From Rhodoplanes sp. Z2-YC6860 (GTDB lineage Bacteria > Pseudomonadota > Alphaproteobacteria > Rhizobiales > Xanthobacteraceae), in contig NZ_CP007440.1 in assembly GCF_001579845.1 (NCBI RefSeq), positions 6,656,029-6,720,028 of the forward strand: a stretch of DNA of 64,000 nucleotides, read 5' to 3'. The notes under the pieces were generated by a model. The model searched no databases and was not told the origin of the DNA. It saw only the letters and a list, made by a program, of their open reading frames with translations. This document shows, one piece after another, positions 53,548 through 62,339 of this stretch. The first letter of the stretch is position 1. Each line of letters starts with the position of its first letter. Made by a program: the position numbers and the translations under genes.

Positions 53548-54804
53548 ATGTCTGAACGCGATACCGAAGCGAACCGCCGCCGCTTCCTGCAATATCTCGC
53601 CGCGAGCCCGCTGCTCGCCGCGGGCGGCAGCGCGGCGCTGGCCCAAACCGTTCTGCCGAAAGCCAAGCTGTCCGATCCGCTGATGTGGGCGCCGCTCGAC
53701 GCGGGCAAGCTGATCAAGTCGCCGAAGGAAGCCATCAACGTCTTCGATCTCGAACCGGTGTGCCGGCACAACGTGCCGCCGGCGCATTTCGGCTACATGG
53801 CGTCGGGCATCGATGACGAGGTGACGCTGCGCAGAAACCGCGAGGATTTCCTGAAATTCTATCTGCGGCCGCGGCGCCTCGTCGACGTCAGCAAGGTCGA
53901 CATGAGCGTCGACATTCTCGGCACGAAATACTCTTCGCCGATCGTCTGCGCGCCGGTGGGCGGCCAGCGCTCGTTCCACGACGATGCCGAGTCGGGCGTG
54001 GCGCGCGCCGCCAAGAAGGGCGACCATCTGCAGATCCTCTCCACCATGACGTCGGATCCGGTCGAGGACGTCGTCAAGGCGCGCGGCGCGCCGATCTGGA
54101 TGCAGCTCTACGCCACCAACAAATGGGAGGTGGCGGCAGCCATCACCAAGCGCGCCGAGAACGCCGGCTGCACCGCGCTTGCCGTCACGGTCGACCGCAG
54201 CGGCGGCCGCAACCAGGAAACCCTGTTCCGGATGCGGCCGGACGATACCCGCGACTGCAACGGCTGCCACGATCGCTCGAGCTTCGCCAACTCGCTGAAG
54301 ACCCGTGCGATGTGGAAGGACCTCGACCTCACGGGCCTGCGCAACACCCAGTCGTCGAACATGACCTGGGACTTCTTCAAGCGGATGCGCGACCACACCA
54401 AGATGAAGCTGATCGCCAAGGGCATCCTGTCGTACGAGGACGCCGTGCTCGCCGCCGACAACGGCCTCGACGCCATCATCGTGTCGAACCATGGCGCCCG
54501 CTCCGAGGACGCCGGCCGCTCGACCATCGACGCGCTGCCGGAGATCGTCGAGGCCGTGAAGGGCCGCATTCCGATCCTGGTCGACTCCGGCTTCCGCCGC
54601 GGCTCGGACGTGGTCAAGGCGCTGTGCATCGGCGCCACGGCCGTTTGCGTCGGACGGCCGTACATCTGGGGCCTGGGCGCCTTCGGCCAGGCCGGCGTCG
54701 AGCGCGCTCTTGAAATGCTGCGCGAAGAGACGCACGCTATGATCCAGCAGATGGGCGCGCAGAACGTGAAACAGCTGGTTCCAGGAATGGTGCGGCGGGC
54801 CTGA
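53548..54804 (+). CDS. FMN-dependent alpha-hydroxy-acid oxidase/dehydrogenase, Tat-exported
   Basis: 418 residues. The leader TEANRRRFLQYLAAS is a twin-arginine signal, unusual since LldD-like enzymes are mostly cytosolic. The FMN-binding barrel is complete: VCAPVGGQRSFHDD, then DRSGGRNQETLFR, the catalytic SNHGARSEDAGRST with its His and Arg, and PILVDSGFRRGSDVVKAL for phosphate binding. It likely oxidises an L-2-hydroxy acid in the periplasm. Neighbouring propeller and cytochrome genes may form the same pathway. Start after TGGGGAGGTC. Two terminators follow. Confidence 0.9.
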   Translation: MSERDTEANRRRFLQYLAASPLLAAGGSAALAQTVLPKAKLSDPLMWAPLDAGKLIKSPKEAINVFDLEPVCRHNVPPAHFGYMASGIDDEVTLRRNREDFLKFYLRPRRLVDVSKVDMSVDILGTKYSSPIVCAPVGGQRSFHDDAESGVARAAKKGDHLQILSTMTSDPVEDVVKARGAPIWMQLYATNKWEVAAAITKRAENAGCTALAVTVDRSGGRNQETLFRMRPDDTRDCNGCHDRSSFANSLKTRAMWKDLDLTGLRNTQSSNMTWDFFKRMRDHTKMKLIAKGILSYEDAVLAADNGLDAIIVSNHGARSEDAGRSTIDALPEIVEAVKGRIPILVDSGFRRGSDVVKALCIGATAVCVGRPYIWGLGAFGQAGVERALEMLREETHAMIQQMGAQNVKQLVPGMVRRA

Positions 54805-54829
54805 GTGAGGCCACAACGGCCCTGTGCCA

Positions 54830-54866
54830 AGAGGGGTCCTCGGCGACGAGGATCCCTCTCCTTTTT
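54830..54866 (+). terminator. Intrinsic terminator 1 after the FMN oxidase gene
   Basis: AGAGGGGTCCTCG and CGAGGATCCCTCT pair around GCGA with one mismatch and are followed within two bases by TTTTT. Confidence 0.85.
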
Positions 54867-54873
54867 GTCAGAA

Positions 54874-54900
54874 GGGCTCCCGCCATCGGGAGCCCTTTTT
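54874..54900 (+). terminator. Intrinsic terminator 2, in tandem
   Basis: GGGCTCCCG and CGGGAGCCC form a perfect 9-bp stem around CCAT-type loop bases and run straight into TTTTTGTTTT. Eight bases behind terminator 1, giving an insulated 3' end. Confidence 0.9.
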
Positions 54901-54941
54901 GTTTTCGCGTTCGTCGCTTCTGTTGCGGCATCGGCGGCGCC

Positions 54942-55068
54942 TACCCTCCCCTGGAGGGGGAGGGTCGATTGCTGGAGCGTAGCGGAAGCAATCGGGGTGG
55001 GGTGACTGCTGTGAGATCACCCCACCCCGCTCGCTTCGCTCGCGACCCTCCCCCTCCAGGGGAGGGTG
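54942..55068. repeat. 127-bp nested palindrome, copy 2
   Basis: Outer arms (54942-54967 and 55043-55068) differ from copy 1 by a single base at the edge; inner arms CGGGGTGGGGTGA (54993-55005) and TCACCCCACCCCG (55017-55029) are identical to copy 1 at 28380-28516. Lies between the convergent FMN-oxidase and recN genes. Confidence 0.9.
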
Positions 55069-55093
55069 ACAGCGCCCTTGCACCAACGTCACG

Positions 55094-56767
55094 TCATCCC
55101 GCCGACGCCCGGATCAGCTTCTCGGCCGCGGCGCGGGCCTCCTCGGTGATCTCGGCGCCGGCCAGCATCCGCGCGATCTCCTCGCGCCGCCGCGCGGCGG
55201 CCAATTCGGTGACACGCGTCGCGACGCGCTTGCCTTTGTCCATCATGTCCTTGGTGATGAGGTAGTGCCGCTCGGCTTTCGCCGCGACCTGCGGCGCATG
55301 CGTCACGGTGACGACCTGCACCTTGCCGCCAAGCCGGGCAAGCCGCAGCCCGATCGCATCCGCCACGGCGCCGCCGACGCCGGTGTCGATCTCGTCGAAA
55401 ATGAGAGTTGGGGCCGAGCCGCGATCGGCCAGCACCACCTTCACCGCCAGCAGAAACCGCGCGAGCTCGCCGCCCGAAGCGACCTTCATCAGCGGCCCCG
55501 GCCGCGTGCCTGGATTGGTCTGCACCCAGAACTCGACGTGGTCGATGCCGTTCGGCCCGGGGGACTTGGCGTTGCTGTCGATCTGCGTGTTGAACCTGGC
55601 GCGTTCGAGCTTCAACGGCTTCAATTCGCCGTTGACCGCCTTGTCGAGCTTTTCGGCGGCTTTCTTCCGCGCCACCGACAGCGCTGCGGCCGCCTTGGCA
55701 AAGCGCGCGTCGGTTTCCGCCGCGGCCTTCTCCAGCGCCGCAAGCTTGTCGGCGCCCGCGTCGATCAGCGCCACGTCGGACGAATAACGCTCGGCCAGCG
55801 CACTCAGATTGTCGACCGGCGAACTGTATTTCCGCCCGGCAGCCCGCAGCGCGAACAGCCGCTCCTCGATGCGCTCCAATTCGTGCGGGTCGCAATCGGC
55901 GGTGCGCAGCGCCTGGTCGAGATGGTCTCTTGCCTCGTCGAGCGCGTTCAACGCCGCATCGATCGCCTTCACGGTGGGCTCGACCAGCCCCGGCGCCTGG
56001 GCGCCGCGGCGTTCGAGACGCCGCACCGCGGCCGAGAGCCCCGGCACCGGCGAGGCCTGGCCCGCCACCGCGTCGTAAGCTTCGCGGAGATCGCCCGCGA
56101 CCTTCTCGGCCTGCATCATCGAAGCCCTGCGCTCGGCGAGCGCCGTTTCCTCGCCAGGCTCGGGCGCAAGCTTCTGCAACTCGGCAACCGCATGGCGCAG
56201 CCACTCGGCCTCGCGCGCCGCGCGCTCGACGTCGGCGCGGTGCTTCACCACGGCGTCGGCGGCCTGACGCCGCGCCGTCCAGAGCGTCTCGACTTCGTGC
56301 GCGTCGTCCTCCAGCCGCCCGTAGGCGTCGAGCAGGCCGCGATGGGTGCCGGCATCGACCAGCGCACGCGCGTCGTGCTGGCCGTGGATCTCGACCAAAG
56401 CCGCGCCCAGGGTCTGCAGCGCCTGAACGCTGACCGGCTGGTCGTTGATGAAGGCGCGCGTACGGCCGTCGGCAAACTGCACGCGGCGCAGAATCAGCGC
56501 CTCATCCGCGGCGATGTCGCTTTCGGCGAGCAGCGTGCGCGCCGGATGCTTGGGCGGCAGCTCGAACATCGCGGTCACCTGGCCCTGTTCGGCGCCCTGA
56601 CGCACCAGCGTGGCGTCGCCGCGCGCGCCAAGCGCCAGCGCAAAGGCATCGAGCAGGATCGATTTGCCGGCGCCGGTTTCGCCCGTGAGCACCGACAGGC
56701 CCGACGCAAACTCGAGATCGAGGCGATCGATCAGCACGATGTCCCGGATCGAGAGCCGTGCCAGCAT
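55094..56767 (-). CDS. recN: DNA repair protein RecN
   Basis: 557 residues from ATG 56765-56767 (MLARLSIRDIVLIDRLDLEF), the normal family start. SMC-like ATPase: Walker A LTGETGAGKSILLDA near the start, two central coiled-coil arms, signature LMKVASGGELARFLLA, and Walker B TLIFDEIDTGVGG. RecN acts in double-strand break repair. A GTG at 56935 with GGAGAGGCAAC upstream would add 56 residues and better fit the promoter position; the start is therefore uncertain. An SOS box and sigma-70-like promoter lie at 57096-57125. The 428-base gap 56768-57196 holds these and no other gene. Confidence 0.93.
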   Translation of the reverse strand: MLARLSIRDIVLIDRLDLEFASGLSVLTGETGAGKSILLDAFALALGARGDATLVRQGAEQGQVTAMFELPPKHPARTLLAESDIAADEALILRRVQFADGRTRAFINDQPVSVQALQTLGAALVEIHGQHDARALVDAGTHRGLLDAYGRLEDDAHEVETLWTARRQAADAVVKHRADVERAAREAEWLRHAVAELQKLAPEPGEETALAERRASMMQAEKVAGDLREAYDAVAGQASPVPGLSAAVRRLERRGAQAPGLVEPTVKAIDAALNALDEARDHLDQALRTADCDPHELERIEERLFALRAAGRKYSSPVDNLSALAERYSSDVALIDAGADKLAALEKAAAETDARFAKAAAALSVARKKAAEKLDKAVNGELKPLKLERARFNTQIDSNAKSPGPNGIDHVEFWVQTNPGTRPGPLMKVASGGELARFLLAVKVVLADRGSAPTLIFDEIDTGVGGAVADAIGLRLARLGGKVQVVTVTHAPQVAAKAERHYLITKDMMDKGKRVATRVTELAAARRREEIARMLAGAEITEEARAAAEKLIRASAG

Positions 56768-57095
56768 GGCCTGCTGCTCGCGCTTGGTCTGGCTCCCGCG
56801 CCGGCGGAACGGCACGACCGAATCCCGCTCCTGCGGCACAAGGACAAGGGGCTCACCGCAGCGGGACGGCGAACGTCCTGCTGTCGACGGCTCGCGATCG
56901 CGGCCGTAAAGCGCGTGCGTATCAATGTCGGTCACGTTGCCTCTCCGTCGCATTCCGGCTCGCACTGACCAATTCGACTAAAGTTCCTTCGGACAAGCGT
57001 CCCCGGCTCCACGTGATGCGTTCGCGCGGATGGCCAGCTTTTTGTCGCTCTGTCTCAGGTCCGCCCAGGCCCTGACTCACGCCAGGACGGAATAA

Positions 57096-57125
57096 GAACA
57101 TAACAGGAACATCAATATCCGTCAA
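57096..57125 (-). promoter_or_regulatory. LexA (SOS) box overlapping a promoter for recN
   Basis: Minus strand: TTGACG (57125-57120), 17 bases, TATGTT (57102-57097), a good sigma-70-type promoter. Overlapping its spacer and -10 is GTTC-CTGTTAT-GTTC (57110-57096), an exact match to the alphaproteobacterial LexA site GTTC-N7-GTTC. Repression of recN by LexA follows directly from the arrangement. Confidence 0.85.
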
Positions 57126-57196
57126 GCATCCGCACGCGACAAACCGCGCGGGGACCCACAGGTCTCCGCGCGGTCTGATCCAGGTGCAGCGCTCAG

Positions 57197-57892
57197 TTAC
57201 TGCCGGTCGCCGCGACCGCCGCCCTGGGCTCCGCCACCGCCGCCAACACCGGCACCACCGGCCGCACCGGCTCCGGCACCCGCCGCGCCATCGCCGCCGC
57301 GCATTTCGGCACCGCCTCTCACGTTGGCACCGCCACTCGCGCCGCCTCTCACATTCGCGCCGCCTTCCATACGTCCACCGGCGCCGGTGGTGGTACGCGA
57401 GCCGCGCTGCTGAATTGTCGCGCCTTCACGGACATTGCCGCGCTCGCCTGCGCCCTCACGGATGCTGCTACGCTCGCGCACGTTGGCTCCCTCGCGAGTC
57501 GTCATGCCTTCCCGGGACCTCGAGCCTTCGCGGATTGTCGCGCCGCGATCGAAGCGCCGGCCTTCGCTGAAGGTCGCGCCGCCATGAAGGCGCCCGCCGA
57601 AGCGCCGCGCTGCCGGGCCATAGTCCCAGCCACGCCAGCCATAGACGCCGCCCCAGCCCAGCCCGCGCCGCCACGCGAAGCCGCAGCGATACCAGCCGGG
57701 TCCATGCCAGCCGTCGAAGGCGAAGCAGTAGCGCCGGCCTCCGACGACATAAAGCGCGGTCTGTTCGACCAGGCCGTTCGCATCCACCGCGTCGCGGAGT
57801 GCTCCGCCAGTGTTTGGCATCGCACGCACCGGACCGGTTGCCATCGTGACCGTCGCGACGGTCGCTAGTGCAAGTACTGTACTCTTGAGCAT
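57197..57892 (-). CDS. Exported low-complexity protein with REG repeats
   Basis: 231 residues, family not recognised. Signal peptide ends GPVRA. Residues ~25-90 form a Trp/Gly-rich domain (VVGGRRYCFAFDGWHGPGW) seen in many small exported proteins of this bacterial group. Residues ~100-170 consist of a degenerate 7-9-residue repeat around REGA/REGS (TIREGSRSREG, NVREGATIQQRG), then a Gly/Ala-only tail. It could be a surface or cell-wall protein. Divergent from the aldolase gene across a 267-base gap without features. Confidence 0.75.
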   Translation of the reverse strand: MLKSTVLALATVATVTMATGPVRAMPNTGGALRDAVDANGLVEQTALYVVGGRRYCFAFDGWHGPGWYRCGFAWRRGLGWGGVYGWRGWDYGPAARRFGGRLHGGATFSEGRRFDRGATIREGSRSREGMTTREGANVRERSSIREGAGERGNVREGATIQQRGSRTTTGAGGRMEGGANVRGGASGGANVRGGAEMRGGDGAAGAGAGAAGGAGVGGGGGAQGGGRGDRQ

Positions 57893-58159
57893 GAGGGATC
57901 CTCTGGATTATCCCCCCGGTAATTCAATCAATCGTCATGCTGTTCGTTCGTTCCGCACGCGCGTGTCGATCGTGCGCGTTGGAACGGCGCTGACAATTCA
58001 TTCATCGCCGATGGACCGCGTCATCAACGCAAGTTGGAGAATCGAAGGCTTGTTCCGCCGGGCGGAAGACAGCGTGGCGGCCACAACTTGTCAGGCCCGC
58101 AACGCCGCAGCTAGCATGCCAACGTCATCCCGGCCGCGACAAACTCGGACCTCATCGAT

Positions 58160-58861
58160 ATGACGCAACTGAGCGAAGCCACGATCCGCCAGCAACTGGC
58201 GGACTGCCATCGCATGATGGTGATGGCGGACCTGATCGATTACAGCGGCCATGTCAGCGCACGCATTCCCGGCACCAAACGCATTCTGATCCTGCCGCGC
58301 GACGCGAGCCGCGCGGCCGTCACCGCGGACGAGATGCTGGTGGTCGATCTCGACGGCACGGTGCTGGAAGGCAAAGGGCCGGCGCCCACCGAGACCGCGA
58401 TTCATCTCGGCGTCTACCGGCATCGCGACGACGTCCAGGCGGTCGGACACGGCCATCCGCCGATGTCGACGCTGTTCACGATGGTGGATCGCCCGATGAT
58501 CGCGATCCGCAACTACGGCTTCCGGTTCATTGGCTGCCCCTGCCATCCGGATCCGACTCACATCCGCACTGTCGAGCAAGGCGACGCTGTCGCGAAGACT
58601 CTCGGCAAGCATCGCTATTGCCTGTTGCGCGCCCATGGCAGCGTGATCGCGGTCAATAGCGTGCCCGAGGTGTTTCTGGACAGCCTCGAAATGGAGGAGA
58701 ACGCGCGCAGCACCGTGCACGCGTCGACGCTGGGCCGTCTCAAGCCGATCACGCCCGAGGAGGTTGAACTGCTCAAGGTGAGCTTCGCACGCAACGATTA
58801 TCGCGTCGCCAAGACCTGGGAGCATTATCGCGCCAAGGCAACGCAGGCCGGGCTGCTGTGA
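58160..58861 (+). CDS. Class II aldolase/adducin-family protein
   Basis: 233 residues, the standard length. Zinc-binding histidines appear in VGHGHPPMS and in LRAHGSVIA, the acid/base region near DEMLVVDLDGTVLEG. The family contains fuculose/ribulose-phosphate aldolases and 4-hydroxy acid decarboxylase-like members; the active-site data do not decide. Cytosolic. It ends three bases before the convergent end of the binding-protein gene at 58865. Confidence 0.9.
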   Translation: MTQLSEATIRQQLADCHRMMVMADLIDYSGHVSARIPGTKRILILPRDASRAAVTADEMLVVDLDGTVLEGKGPAPTETAIHLGVYRHRDDVQAVGHGHPPMSTLFTMVDRPMIAIRNYGFRFIGCPCHPDPTHIRTVEQGDAVAKTLGKHRYCLLRAHGSVIAVNSVPEVFLDSLEMEENARSTVHASTLGRLKPITPEEVELLKVSFARNDYRVAKTWEHYRAKATQAGLL

Positions 58862-58864
58862 GAG

Positions 58865-59896
58865 CTACTCGCCTGCGGCACTTCTCGCTCGAGCCAGAAT
58901 CTCGCGCGGCGTGGCGTAGAGCGCGGCGATGTCGCGTTCGACCTGCTCACCGTTCGTCGGCACAACGCTGAGATTGAGCTTGCCGGCGTCGGCGAGAAAT
59001 TTTGGATCGGCCATCATCCGGCCGAACGCCTCGCGCAACGCCGCAAGCCGCGCCGGACTGGTCTTGCCGGAGGTGACGAACAGCCGGCCAAGGCGCTGTG
59101 GCGTCACCAGGAAATCATAGGCGCGTCGATCCGTGTCGCTTGTCAGCAACGCGCCGCCGAACGGCACCGCAGGATCGAGCCCCGGCGCGGGCTCGGGCGA
59201 CAACCGCATGAAGACGGCGATCTTGCCTGAAGGCAGCCAGTCGGACGGCAGCGACGTAACGCCGCCGCAATCGCCGTCGATTTCGCCGCGCTCGAAAGCG
59301 AGCCGCTTCGCGGCGCTGCCGGCATAGCCGTTGACGATGTGCACATCGAGGCCGAACAGATTGCGCAGCATCGCGGCATCGATATTGCCGGAGGTACCTG
59401 CCGCGGTCGCGCCGAACACCAGCCGGCCCCGCGCCTTCAGGCCTGCGAGATCGCGCACGCCGAGCGCCGGGCGAACGAAGCAGATGCGGCCGTCCTCACC
59501 GAGATTGCCAAGGAAGCCATAGGCCCGGAAGTCGATCTTCACCCGCTCGGGAAACAGGACCGATTCCGTCAGCAACGACGAACTGAAGGTGACGATCGCG
59601 GTGCTGTCTTCGGGAGCGGCGGCAAGTGACATCACCGAGCGCATGGAGCCCGCGCCTGGCATGTTTTGCACGATGACCAACGGCGAGCCCGGCAGATGCC
59701 TGTCCAGATGACGCTGCACCAGGCGCGCATAGGCATCGACACCGCCGCCCGGCGGCATTCCGACAACGATCCTGATCGTCTTGCCCGCGAAGCTGGCGAC
59801 ATCTTCAGCGTGGGTTTGCGCCCAGCCGTCTCCAGACACGGCCAGCAGCGCCAGCACAATGAGGCTTCCGAGCCATCCCACCGGGCGGACCAACAT
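58865..59896 (-). CDS. Bug/TctC-like substrate-binding protein, divergent subgroup
   Basis: 343 residues with signal peptide (GSLIVLALLAVSGDGWAQ). Mature part FAGKTIRIVVGMPPGGGVDA shows the Bug ligand loop in the variant GGGVD. PLVIVQNMPGAGSMRSV follows. It aligns well with the product of 60700-61716 (shared pattern FAGK/YAGK, VQN.P, PRLYN-like), and the two belong to a subgroup distant from the other five Bug proteins here. No permease nearby. Confidence 0.85.
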   Translation of the reverse strand: MLVRPVGWLGSLIVLALLAVSGDGWAQTHAEDVASFAGKTIRIVVGMPPGGGVDAYARLVQRHLDRHLPGSPLVIVQNMPGAGSMRSVMSLAAAPEDSTAIVTFSSSLLTESVLFPERVKIDFRAYGFLGNLGEDGRICFVRPALGVRDLAGLKARGRLVFGATAAGTSGNIDAAMLRNLFGLDVHIVNGYAGSAAKRLAFERGEIDGDCGGVTSLPSDWLPSGKIAVFMRLSPEPAPGLDPAVPFGGALLTSDTDRRAYDFLVTPQRLGRLFVTSGKTSPARLAALREAFGRMMADPKFLADAGKLNLSVVPTNGEQVERDIAALYATPREILARARSAAGE

Positions 59897-60049
59897 TGCG
59901 AGGACCTTCTGGTTAACCGATCGCTACCGCATCCTGCGCAATTGAACCTTATCGAAAAAGCCGAACTTCATGGAACCCAATTATTGTCAAACCTGCCGCA
60001 ACGCATCGCGGCGGATTTTGAGCGTCAACGGCAACCCTGCGCATCCGCC

Positions 60050-60682
60050 ATGAAGCCTTCAACTCTCACCCAGATCGCCTTCCGCGGCTCCGAGCGCATC
60101 TGGATCTATGGCATGGCAGCCGCTTGCGCGATCACCGCGCTGATGGTGATCGGCGCATTCTTCGTCTTTGGCGATATCCCGACCAGGCCGCTCTCGCGGC
60201 AAAACATCGTGTTGCTGATGCGGCACGGCGATGCGCCGGGACGCGAGGAACATAGCAAGCTCGCGCTCAGCGATTGCTCCACGCAGCGCAATCTCAGCGC
60301 CCAGGGGCGCGTCGAAGCGCGCGAAATGGGCGCGATCATTCGCGCGCAGGCGTTCAACGTGCGTTCGGTGATTTCGTCGCGCTGGTGCCGGACGCTCGAG
60401 ACCGCCGAGATGCTGGGGCTGTCGCGGGTGAAGCCGGAGCCTGCGTTCGACAACCTGGATTTCAACAAGGCCCACGCGGCTGAGCTGCTCGATGAAGAGC
60501 GCAAGATCATCCGGGAGTGGCACGGGCCCGGTGTGCTGCTCGTCGTCACTCACAGCAGCAACATCAAGGCCCTGACTGGAATGTCGCTTGTGACCGGATC
60601 GATGGTCATCGCCGACCCGGACCGCGACGGGCGGATCCAATTCAGGCAGAGCTCCACCGCCTCGAAGGAATCGGCGTTGTAA
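60050..60682 (+). CDS. Membrane-anchored histidine phosphatase family protein
   Basis: 210 residues from ATG 60050. A membrane span (MAAACAITALMVIGAFFVFG) at about residues 22-41 precedes the phosphatase domain: RHG motif in VLLMRHGDAPG, Arg in SSRWCRTLETAEM, and the second His in VVTHSSNIKAL. It lies between two Bug-like genes on the opposite strand. The substrate of this branched-type phosphatase is unknown; orientation suggests a periplasmic active site. Confidence 0.85.
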   Translation: MKPSTLTQIAFRGSERIWIYGMAAACAITALMVIGAFFVFGDIPTRPLSRQNIVLLMRHGDAPGREEHSKLALSDCSTQRNLSAQGRVEAREMGAIIRAQAFNVRSVISSRWCRTLETAEMLGLSRVKPEPAFDNLDFNKAHAAELLDEERKIIREWHGPGVLLVVTHSSNIKALTGMSLVTGSMVIADPDRDGRIQFRQSSTASKESAL

Positions 60683-60699
60683 GGGGCCGACCGGCCGCC

Positions 60700-61716
60700 T
60701 CATTTCCCGTCCGGCGAAAACGCCCTGGCGTAGCGTTCGGCGATCTCGGGCGCGGTCGCGGCTATCTGCGCCACCACCTTGTCGATCTCGGGACCCGGCA
60801 CGAAGTCGAATTCGAGTTTGGCTTGCTGGGCCTCGGCGAGAAACGCCGGATCGCGCGCCAGAGCCTCGAACGCCGCACGGAGCAGCGCGACGCGTTCGGG
60901 CGGAACCTCCGGCGGCGCAATGAGCGGCCGCGCCGCGGTCTTCTGTGTGAAGTGCAGCTCCAGCACCTTGCGGTCGGCATCGTTCTTGATGAAGTCGAGC
61001 GCATTGGGCAGATGGCCCAGCTCCGGCTCGTTCTTCAGCGCGCCTTGCAGCAGCAAGGTCGCCTTCTTCTCGGCGAGCCATTGCGGCCGCACCGCTTTCA
61101 GAGAGGACCACGACCAGTCGGCGATGCCCTCCACTTCGCCGCGCTCGACCGCGAGCGCGATCGCCGCCGTGCTGTTGTAGCCGTTGACCACCTTGAATTT
61201 CGTTCCGATCAAACTGTTGTAGAGCCGCGGCGTGGTCTCCGGGTCGACGCCGGTGATGCCGCCGACGATGAGCTCCTTGTCGAACAGATCTTTTGTGCTC
61301 CTGACCCGCGCCGTGTGCCAGGCGAGCGAAACGGCGGTCTCGCTGTTGAGGCTGCCGAGCCAGTGGAATTTCTCGATCTCGTAGCGCACGCCGGACGGAT
61401 AGATCAGCTTAGCCAGCAGCACACCACGCTGCAGGAGCGCGATGACGGTGCCGTCCTTGGCAACGGTGCTGAACATGTTGTTGGCGGCCGCGATCCGCGA
61501 CGGAATGTTCTGCACGATGACGGTCGGATTGCCGGGAATGAACCGGCCGAGATGGCGCGCCACCACCCGCGCTTGCAGATCGTAGCCGCCGCCGGGACCG
61601 GCGCCGACGATGAGGGTCAGTTGCTTGCCGGCGTAGAAATCCTCGGCTGCTGCGGAGGCCGCGCATGACAGCGCGATGACAACGAGTGCAAGCGTTGCGA
61701 TCAAGGCTCGGATCAT
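60700..61716 (-). CDS. Bug/TctC-like substrate-binding protein, divergent subgroup
   Basis: 338 residues from ATG 61714-61716 (TTGGGGGTCTTT ahead; four codons upstream is an alternative ATG). Signal peptide LALVVIALSCAASAAAE. Mature start DFYAGKQLTLIVGAGPGGGYD with PTVIVQNIPS, paralogous to 58865-59896. It lacks the P-x-R-G-G block of canonical Bug proteins, having VVNGYNSTAAI instead. Ligand unknown; orphan like the others. Confidence 0.85.
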   Translation of the reverse strand: MIRALIATLALVVIALSCAASAAAEDFYAGKQLTLIVGAGPGGGYDLQARVVARHLGRFIPGNPTVIVQNIPSRIAAANNMFSTVAKDGTVIALLQRGVLLAKLIYPSGVRYEIEKFHWLGSLNSETAVSLAWHTARVRSTKDLFDKELIVGGITGVDPETTPRLYNSLIGTKFKVVNGYNSTAAIALAVERGEVEGIADWSWSSLKAVRPQWLAEKKATLLLQGALKNEPELGHLPNALDFIKNDADRKVLELHFTQKTAARPLIAPPEVPPERVALLRAAFEALARDPAFLAEAQQAKLEFDFVPGPEIDKVVAQIAATAPEIAERYARAFSPDGK

Positions 61717-61842
61717 AAAGACCCCCAATGATCCACAACGGTAGCAAATTCCGCTCGCCGCGGTGCCTGATATGTTCGCTTAAAGGAACTCTGTTCTCCT
61801 AGAGTCTGATCCATACAAATCGAAGCGTCGGAATTCTCCGCC

Positions 61843-61870
61843 CTGGGTCCCCGCTTCCCCTGGGACCCAG
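61843..61870 (-). terminator. Hairpin after the Cys-rich exported gene
   Basis: CTGGGTCCC (61843-61851) and GGGACCCAG (61862-61870) form a perfect 9-bp stem, 58 bases beyond the stop of the minus-strand gene at 61929. No T run follows on either strand. Confidence 0.5.
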
Positions 61871-61928
61871 TCTTGTCGCCGAGGCGGATGACCGTGCAGC
61901 CATCCGCCTCGCGTGCCGCTCGTGCTTG

Positions 61929-62339
61929 TCAATTCATCCGGCCTGTCGACACCGGCCGTGACCACCACGGCGCACCAGCCGGGGCGGACCACGACGGCGT
62001 GGTGCCGAAGCCGCCTTCAAACCAGTCTCGCCTCGGACCGAGAATGGCATCCGAGCGGACGACGCGCTTGCTCGGCGTCCAGCCGTAGCATTGGTTGTCC
62101 TTCTCACTGCAGTTGATCCCGCAGGCATCGCTCGTGTTGTTCTCATTCCCGCAATTTGAAATGCAGCCGTACTGTCCCTGACCCTCGACATATTGGCGGC
62201 CTGGACCGGTGCAGAGGTCCATCATGTATTCCTTGGTGCGCGTTCCGATGTTCACCTTCTTGAAGGCGGCGGCCGGCAAGGTCATCGCTGCAAGGATCGC
62301 GACGCTGAGCAAACCGGTGCGAAGCAAAAGTTTAGACAT
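61929..62339 (-). CDS. Exported cysteine-rich protein, unknown
   Basis: 136 residues from ATG 62337-62339 (GGGAGCTTTGC upstream). Signal peptide LLSVAILAAMTLPAAA. The mature protein has six cysteines, spaced as in DLCTGPG, YGCISNCGNEN, DACGINCSE and NQCYGW, suggesting three disulfides. The C-terminus is Trp/Pro-rich. Not recognised; probably a small periplasmic or surface protein. The 345-base gap that follows (62340-62684) holds only the PQQ-gene leader and a short GAGCCG/CGGCTC hairpin near 62371-62386. Confidence 0.75.
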   Translation of the reverse strand: MSKLLLRTGLLSVAILAAMTLPAAAFKKVNIGTRTKEYMMDLCTGPGRQYVEGQGQYGCISNCGNENNTSDACGINCSEKDNQCYGWTPSKRVVRSDAILGPRRDWFEGGFGTTPSWSAPAGAPWWSRPVSTGRMN

